A stretch of 39,850 bases of DNA, taken from positions 1 to 39,850 of the forward strand of contig NZ_WKKH01000040.1 in the NCBI RefSeq assembly GCF_009674725.1, written 5' to 3'. Position 1 is the first letter of the stretch. Every line of letters begins with the position of its first letter. Shown piece by piece: positions 36,001 through 39,850 of this stretch. A model generated the notes under the pieces. That model did no database searches. It saw only the letters and a list, made by a program, of their open reading frames with translations, and was not told where the DNA came from. The DNA comes from Pedobacter petrophilus. Its GTDB lineage: Bacteria > Bacteroidota > Bacteroidia > Sphingobacteriales > Sphingobacteriaceae. The position numbers were made by a program, and so were the translations under genes.

Positions 36001-36240
36001 GACTTCAAAACCTATAAGAACCAGAAGCTGACGCTGAGTTTTGATGCGTTTAACTTTGCTAACCTGCTTAATAAAAAGTGGGGAGTAAACTATAATCTCG
36101 GCGATCAGACATTGCTTACCGTTAACCGGTTCAATCAGGCAACTAAACAGTATGAATACCGGGTAAACGAAAATGTTGGGGTTACCCAGGCCGCCGGAAC
36201 GCCGTATCAACTTCAGATAGGGGCCCGTTACTCTTTTTAA
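33037..36240 (+). CDS. Oar-like TonB-dependent outer-membrane receptor
   Basis: The 1067-residue protein has a signal peptide (about 1-36) that leads straight into a CarboxypepD_reg-like domain (about 42-125: IRGHVTDEKGMPVPGASIIVKN). The plug domain follows with NYLIDGASARNN and GGGTVSAVTKSGTNTFTGS (about 235-253). The large beta-barrel ends in LQIGARYSF with a terminal aromatic. It lacks an STN domain, unlike classical FecA-type sensors. It resembles Oar/OmpA-like TonB receptors rather than SusC, and no SusD follows. The next gene, 18 bp downstream, is a phospholipase C, so the receptor may import its products or escort the enzyme. No disruption was found. Confidence 0.93.
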   Translation: MQYYYRFVSIPIRKILFLAQLPIMLLVFLFNNVANGQSTDASIRGHVTDEKGMPVPGASIIVKNESTGFRTVTATNKEGGYSLIQLPLGKPYSITVSYIGYPKQVKGDLSLNQGDNIVADFRMSESNTQLNEVNVSANTLSKRIDRLGSSTAITAQNIQQLPTQNRNFNNLSALAPTTNGTNISGQRASSTNYLIDGASARNNLTSGAIGSGPYSLSLEAIREFEVAANVYDVSRGREGGGTVSAVTKSGTNTFTGSVFDYYRSDFLASPYDIRGNKREQKFTTNQYGFSLGGPIIKDKLHFFTALDRQDETMPFFIADIRNDADQISLGISKGALDSVVNIGRAKYGLGSGPQVGEFERKTLANTFFARIDWQINDKHRLTIRNNYSDWVNPVSNSDNSNINLFEVWGDFKSRENSTLVSLRSQFSPSFLNEFKVQYQTAKRDYLPNSELPAANIPRAIVTVRSTLPNGTLGNRTVQLGGQRYFPENNLENQFQLINTSYYNVGKYKFTFGTDNTLTYMDTYLSSEQNGRFIFNSLTEFDNLNASRYAREAPIDGIPTVQQYLLNLSLFGQVEFDLAKDINAMFGVRYDVTSFLTHADYNPVVERTLGLRTDSKITDAGKIQPRFQLTWDINNEKKDIIRLGGGLFSSYPVNYAQVNNIQNSGTKVASIDVSRPATGTSLVPVPNFPRYRQDPTSSPGIIAGVPYVSTINLNDPNLKMPSTFKANLSYNKIIGDRLRLGLNLLYSYTTNNYVYLDKNMVDNPYFTLAGEENRGVYVPAESITSSGITNSVLGRKTNEVGRVLMLTNGATLSQKAMILDASYRYLKDGYINVSYTLNDAKDNSSYNGNVANTSTFRPVKSDPRDLSQVVYSDNQFRNKLVVYGSTPSWKGFSMAATFRGIGGTRYSMTVDADINGDFVGGPGNDNDLAFVFDPNSPTISAANKASMEKVLANPDNRAKEYILKSLGKIANRNEGINPFSGTFDLRVQKDFKTYKNQKLTLSFDAFNFANLLNKKWGVNYNLGDQTLLTVNRFNQATKQYEYRVNENVGVTQAAGTPYQLQIGARYSF

Positions 36241-36258
36241 ATATTTTGACTATTATAG

Positions 36259-38760
36259 ATGGATTCACGTAGAGATTTTATAAAAAAGGCAGCCCTGCTA
36301 TCAGGGAGTGCTGCCCTGGCAAGCGTATTGCCTCCTGCCATTCAGCGGGCGCTTGCTATTGACCCGGCTAAAGGGAGTACGTTTTACGATGCAGAACATA
36401 TCGTTTTCCTAATGCAGGAAAACAGGTCTTTTGATCATGCTTTTGGTATGATGCAGGGCGTGAGGGGATTTAATGATCCCCGTGCCATCAACCTGCCAAA
36501 CCAAAACAAAGTCTGGCTTCAATCTAATAAAGAAGGGGAGACCTTTGCGCCATGGCACCTGGATATCAAAAATACTAAGATTGCCTGGATGGGCTCTACG
36601 CCACATAACTGGACGGATCAGACAGATGCGAGAAATGGTGGGAAATACAATCAATGGCTGGACAATAAAAAACCATATAAAGCTACCTATGCACACATGC
36701 CGCTAACCATGGGCTATTGCAAAAGAGAAGATTTTCCGTTTTATTATTCACTTGCAGATGCATTTACCGTTTGTGACCAGAACTTTTGTTCGGTTATTGC
36801 CGGTACCCATCCGAACCGGTATTACTGGATGACCAGTACCGTGAGGGAAAGCAACAAGCCTGAAGGTATTGCACACCTATGGAACATCAATAATTATGAT
36901 AAGCCAACACTGAACTGGAAGACATACCCTGAGCGGCTGGAGGAAAATGGCGTATCGTGGAAGATCTATCAGAATGAGCTGACCATGGGGTACGGACTCA
37001 ACGGGGAATCAAGCGCCTGGTTGAGTAATTTTGGTACAAATGTAATGGAATACTTTGAGGCCTATAACGTAAGGTTGACGCCAACGGCTATTGCGAACCT
37101 TCAGGAGAAAAAGGAAATGCTATTAAAGCAGATTGAAGATGCATCGAAAGAATCGCTTTCAAAAGAGAAGGAAATCAAGCTGGCTGCATTAAAAAAACTG
37201 CTGTTGAAAACCGAAGCTGATCAGCAGAATTATAACACAGCCAGTTATGATCAGCTATCCCAGAATGCAAAAAACCTAAATAAAAAGGCTTTCAGCGTAA
37301 ATACGGGAGATTCTGATTTTCATGAACTTACGGCTATGAAATATGATAATAAAGGGATAGAAAGAGAACTAAATGTTCCAAAGGGGGATGTCCTGCATCA
37401 GTTTAGAAAAGATGTAGACCTGGGGACACTGCCAACGGTTTCCTGGTTAGCAACACCAGCCAATTTTTCCGACCATCCGGGAGTGCCCTGGTTTGGATCA
37501 TGGTACGTAAGTGAGGTAATGGATATTTTAACTAAAAATCCTGAACAATGGAAAAAGACCATTTTCATCATGACTTATGACGAAAATGACGGTTATTTTG
37601 ACCATGTGCCGCCGTTTGTGCCACCACATCCTTTTAAGGAAAATGCGGGTAAGGTATCGAAGGGACTGGATACCAAAATGGATTATGCGGCGAAAGACCA
37701 GCAGACCAATCCATCAATGAAGGAAAGCAGTATCAGGGAAAGCCAGATCGGTTTAGGCTACCGGGTGCCTATGGTAATTGTATCGCCATGGAGCCGGGGA
37801 GGTTATGTTAACTCTGAGGTATTTGACCATACTTCCTCGCTTCAGTTTCTGGAGAATTTCATCAGTAAGAAGTTTGGTAAAAAAGTAGTTGAAGAAAATA
37901 TCACGGCCTGGAGACGTACAGTCTGTGGTGACCTCACCTCCGTTTTCAGGCCATTCAACGGTGAAAAGATTTCTTATCCCGAACCTTTGGAGAAGAAGCT
38001 TTTTATGGAAAAGATCTATTCTGCAAAATTTAAAGATCTTCCAGATAATTATAAAGCGCTTGATGCTGCGGAAATCAAAACCATAAACCAGAAGCATAGT
38101 GGATCAACGTATTTTCCTCAACAGGAAAAGGGCATTCGATCTGCCTGTGCGCTGCCTTATGAATTATATCTTAATGGAAAAGCCTCCGAAGATCAGTTTA
38201 GCATCAGTTTTGCCGCAGGAAACGACATTTTTGGAAAGCAGTCTTCAGGAGTTCCTTATATTGTTTATGCAATCAATCCTTATCTGGGAGAATTGCTACA
38301 CGTTAGGGACTATACGGTTTGCGCAGGAGATACCCTTGAGGATAACTGGAAGATTACCGGTTTTGAAAATGGAGCGTACCACCTTCGTGCCTACGGTCCA
38401 AATGGATTCTTCAGGGAATTCGCAGGTAATAAGGCATTTTCCAGCCTGTCCGTAAGATGCAAATATGAGCTGAATAATTCTGGTAAGCCATCTGGTAATT
38501 TAATTGTTGAACTTGAAAATTCTGGTTCAGAATCCCTGGAAGTAATTATGAGTGATGTCGCTTACAAGGCGCCTGACCGGCTTCTGAAGATAAAGGCAAA
38601 AGGAACTGTCTCAGCTATTGCGGATCTTAGTAAAAGTCACAACTGGTACGATTTCCGTTTAACAGTAAAAGGACATGAGCAGTTTATTGAGCGCTTTGCC
38701 GGGAGGGTTGAAACTGGTAATGAAACTAAAACTGACCCGTTGATGGGTGGAATGATCTAG
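36259..38760 (+). CDS. Phosphocholine-specific phospholipase C, Tat-exported
   Basis: The 833-residue enzyme hydrolyses phosphatidylcholine-type lipids to diacylglycerol and phosphocholine. The N-terminus MDSRRDFIKKAALLSGSA is a canonical Tat signal. The phosphoesterase domain (PF04185, about 40-570) shows FLMQENRSFDHAFGMMQGVRGF, SVIAGTHPNRYYWMTS, FSDHPGVPWFG and TYDENDGYFDHVPPF, with the metal-binding and catalytic residues of the AcpA/PLC family. Two C-terminal DUF756 beta-sandwich domains (about 630-720 and 735-820) match the full-length class. It is the last gene of ECF system 2. It would act in the periplasm or be secreted, giving access to phosphate and lipid from membranes. Confidence 0.94.
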   Translation: MDSRRDFIKKAALLSGSAALASVLPPAIQRALAIDPAKGSTFYDAEHIVFLMQENRSFDHAFGMMQGVRGFNDPRAINLPNQNKVWLQSNKEGETFAPWHLDIKNTKIAWMGSTPHNWTDQTDARNGGKYNQWLDNKKPYKATYAHMPLTMGYCKREDFPFYYSLADAFTVCDQNFCSVIAGTHPNRYYWMTSTVRESNKPEGIAHLWNINNYDKPTLNWKTYPERLEENGVSWKIYQNELTMGYGLNGESSAWLSNFGTNVMEYFEAYNVRLTPTAIANLQEKKEMLLKQIEDASKESLSKEKEIKLAALKKLLLKTEADQQNYNTASYDQLSQNAKNLNKKAFSVNTGDSDFHELTAMKYDNKGIERELNVPKGDVLHQFRKDVDLGTLPTVSWLATPANFSDHPGVPWFGSWYVSEVMDILTKNPEQWKKTIFIMTYDENDGYFDHVPPFVPPHPFKENAGKVSKGLDTKMDYAAKDQQTNPSMKESSIRESQIGLGYRVPMVIVSPWSRGGYVNSEVFDHTSSLQFLENFISKKFGKKVVEENITAWRRTVCGDLTSVFRPFNGEKISYPEPLEKKLFMEKIYSAKFKDLPDNYKALDAAEIKTINQKHSGSTYFPQQEKGIRSACALPYELYLNGKASEDQFSISFAAGNDIFGKQSSGVPYIVYAINPYLGELLHVRDYTVCAGDTLEDNWKITGFENGAYHLRAYGPNGFFREFAGNKAFSSLSVRCKYELNNSGKPSGNLIVELENSGSESLEVIMSDVAYKAPDRLLKIKAKGTVSAIADLSKSHNWYDFRLTVKGHEQFIERFAGRVETGNETKTDPLMGGMI

Positions 38761-38848
38761 TGTTATAATTTTTTTAATAACGCTACCACGTAATATAAAG
38801 CACATCACACGTAAGCTTGGTTCCTTTAACTAAAGCGATTTCATATTA

Positions 38849-38885
38849 TAGCCAGTCAAACAAAACTTTGACTGGCTAATTTTTT
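38849..38885 (+). terminator. Strong rho-independent terminator after the phospholipase gene
   Basis: TAGCCAGTCAAA (38849-38860) pairs perfectly with TTTGACTGGCTA (38867-38878). The stem is 12 bp, the loop 6 bases, and a T-run follows to 38885. It lies about 90 bp after the stop codon. Confidence 0.92.
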
Positions 38886-38925
38886 AGCTATTGATAAATA
38901 ATTCATCAATAAAACGCTCTCGTAA

Positions 38926-39153
38926 GCTGCACAGAACCCATCGCTGGTACAGAATTACATCGATTTAAGTGAAGCCAAAAAGATAACAAGCTGGCGACAG
39001 ATATTGATGCTATTTTTCAGCAGTTAAGCTCCATGTACGACGACCTGAAACAACTTTTTCCCGGTCGTGGAAAACGAACTGATGAACTTCCACAATCCTG
39101 ATCTGAGTTATAAATGCCCTCCACTGACATTTAAAAGTACCTCGGAGCCCTAA
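38926..39153 (+). pseudogene. Decayed coding remnant with two homopolymer frameshifts
   Basis: Three frames join into one coding-like stretch: AQNPSLVQNYIDLSEAKK, then DNKLATDIDAIFQQLSSMYD and DLKQLFP, then VVENELMNFHNPDLSYKCPP up to a TAA at 39151-39153. One extra A in the run at 38977-38981 and one less T in the run at 39055-39059 would restore continuity. The text is helical and acidic, and no family is recognised. The 5' part is missing, since a TAA lies at 38923-38925. It may be a degraded gene fragment carried with the repeats that follow. Confidence 0.4.
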
Positions 39154-39156
39154 ATT

Positions 39157-39512
39157 GGTGCTCCGAGGTACAAGAAGGTAGCTCTGAGGTAGAAAGATGT
39201 CGCTCAGAGGTAATAAGACAGAGCTTTGAGGTACAAGAAGGTAGCCCTGGGGTAGAAAGATGTCGCTCAGAGGTAATAAGACAGTGCTTTGAGGTACAAG
39301 AAGGTAGCTCTGGAGTTGAAAGATGTCACTCAGAGGTACTAAGACGAAGCCCTGAGCAAGAAAATGTAGTTTTAGGGTACAAAAAGGTGCCTTAAGAGTA
39401 GAAAGATGTCGCTCCGAAGTATTAAGACGAAGCCCTGAGGTAGAAAAAGGTAGCTCTAGGGTACAAAAATGCATCTTAAAAGTAGAAAGAACTAGTTCGA
39501 AGGTATTAAAAT
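39157..39512. repeat. 21-bp minisatellite, about 17 units, with 63-bp super-repeat
   Basis: Units of 21 bp (one of 20) share the core GAGGTA followed by a purine-rich stretch. They cycle in an A-B-C pattern that repeats every 63 bp, clearest at 39157-39345, and decay toward the right. The first unit carries GCTCCGAGGTAC (39160-39171), the exact reverse complement of 39137-39148. On the minus strand the array gives a heptad-repeat reading frame (LPLSDIF, VPQSSVL). On the plus strand it gives SEVQEGS and SEVERCR type repeats. I regard coding as unproven. Confidence 0.85.
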
Positions 39513-39577
39513 AGTACGTTTTGGCTGCTTGGATGTAGCGCTTAGATAGCGTGAATAGAGATTTTATGACCATTGTT

Positions 39578-39625
39578 GTAAGATTGCTTCGTCGGCTGAA
39601 AAAGCCTCCTCGCAAGGACGACGAG
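39578..39625. repeat. Interspersed intergenic repeat (CGTCG/CGACG type)
   Basis: AGATTGCTTCGTCGGCTG (39581-39598), followed by CCTCCTCGCAAGGACGACGA (39606-39625), resembles a short palindromic intergenic element that I know as frequent in Sphingobacteriaceae genomes. It has internal stems GGCT/AGCC and CCTCG/CGAGG. The family match is from memory and not checked. Confidence 0.5.
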
Positions 39626-39665
39626 GTGAAGGAAGAATCGTTTTCGAAGAATACATAACCGCCTC

Positions 39666-39730
39666 GTCACCCTGAATTTAGTTCAGGGCCTATTTACAAA
39701 TAGATGCTGAATCAAGTTTAGCAGGGCGAC
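39666..39730. repeat. Compound palindromic intergenic element
   Basis: The outer arms GTCACCCTG (39666-39674) and CAGGGCGAC (39722-39730) are near-perfect inverted copies. Inside lie CCCTGAA/TTCAGGG around TTTAG, then CTATTT/AAATAG, and GCTGAA/TTTAGC. This nested layout resembles REP/BIME-like elements common between Pedobacter genes. It may act as a transcript-end structure. Confidence 0.6.
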
Positions 39731-39773
39731 TCCTCAGAACTGATTTTGAAACACCACCAGGGAGGCCTGCGTC

Positions 39774-39791
39774 CAATGTCATTAAGTTAAG
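39774..39791. repeat. 18-bp repeat, inverted partner of 60-77
   Basis: CAATGTCATTAAGTTAAG is the exact reverse complement of 60-77. The sequences beyond the 18 bp differ at both places. The two copies in opposite orientation at the two window edges fit ends of a dispersed element rather than a shared gene. Confidence 0.6.
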
Positions 39792-39850
39792 TGTTTAAAT
39801 ATCTGATTACCAACTATTTGACTTGTTTTTATGGGTTTATTTTCTTATAT

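Noticed and set aside
39157..39512. Possible CRISPR array
   Set aside because: Units are contiguous 21-mers with no unique spacers, and no cas genes are nearby.
39010..39615. Minus-strand open frame of about 201 codons
   Set aside because: It is kept open by the 21-bp minisatellite, whose unit length is a multiple of three. Composition is repetitive, and flanking parts do not resemble a protein or carry a plausible start region.

Overview
The window looks like chromosomal DNA of a Bacteroidota bacterium, most likely from the Pedobacter branch of the Sphingobacteriaceae. The evidence is an AT-rich composition, promoters of the TTTG/TAnnTTTG type, SusC/SusD proteins, FecI/FecR pairs next to TonB-dependent receptors, and weak or absent Shine-Dalgarno sequences. 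I see no rRNA, tRNA, CRISPR array or complete transposase gene.

Layout. (1) 60-5607: an RND multidrug efflux operon (adaptor, inner-membrane pump, outer-membrane lipoprotein). The adaptor has lost its N-terminal part at the left edge of the window, at an 18-bp sequence that recurs inverted at the right edge. (2) 5869-8940: small membrane proteins, a DoxX-like protein, a DUF2147 protein, a frameshifted small gene and a Ycf48/BNR-repeat protein interrupted by one amber codon. (3) 9091-14814: a Ter (tellurite-resistance-like) stress cluster in the order TerC, HAD-like protein, PRTase-like protein, TerD, TerD, TelA and an unrecognised 320-residue protein. (4) 14815-18626: housekeeping and accessory enzymes (dienelactone-hydrolase-like, APH-fold kinase, prolyl-hydroxylase-like dioxygenase, small proteins, small GNAT). 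(5) 19389-30038: ECF sigma/FecR system 1, driving SusC (with an in-frame ochre codon), SusD, a TlpA-like thioredoxin protein, an alpha/beta hydrolase, a DsbD-alpha-like protein and a truncated DsbD. (6) 30199-31092: an ArsR/SRPBCC operon with a well-defined promoter and operator-like repeats. (7) 31346-38885: ECF sigma/FecR system 2, with an Oar-like TonB-dependent receptor and a Tat-exported phosphocholine-specific phospholipase C, ending at a strong terminator. (8) 38926-39850: a gene-poor, repeat-rich tail with a decayed coding remnant, a 21-bp minisatellite, two interspersed palindromic elements and the inverted partner of the left-edge repeat.

How the genes work together. The two ECF/FecR loci share a spaced motif (TTTTTT-N12-CTTTGTA) just upstream of each fecR, so they may be autoregulated in a similar way. 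Locus 1 joins SusCD uptake to periplasmic thiol redox proteins. Locus 2 looks like a phospholipid-phosphate scavenging unit. The Ter cluster joins metal-binding TerD proteins, membrane TerC and TelA to a HAD/PRTase pair of the kind proposed to make a nucleotide-like metabolite.

Six loci appear broken: the adaptor N-terminus, the 6723 small gene, the Ycf48-like gene, susC, dsbD and the 38926 remnant. That is many for 40 kb. It could reflect real decay or residual sequencing error, and raw-read coverage would tell these apart.
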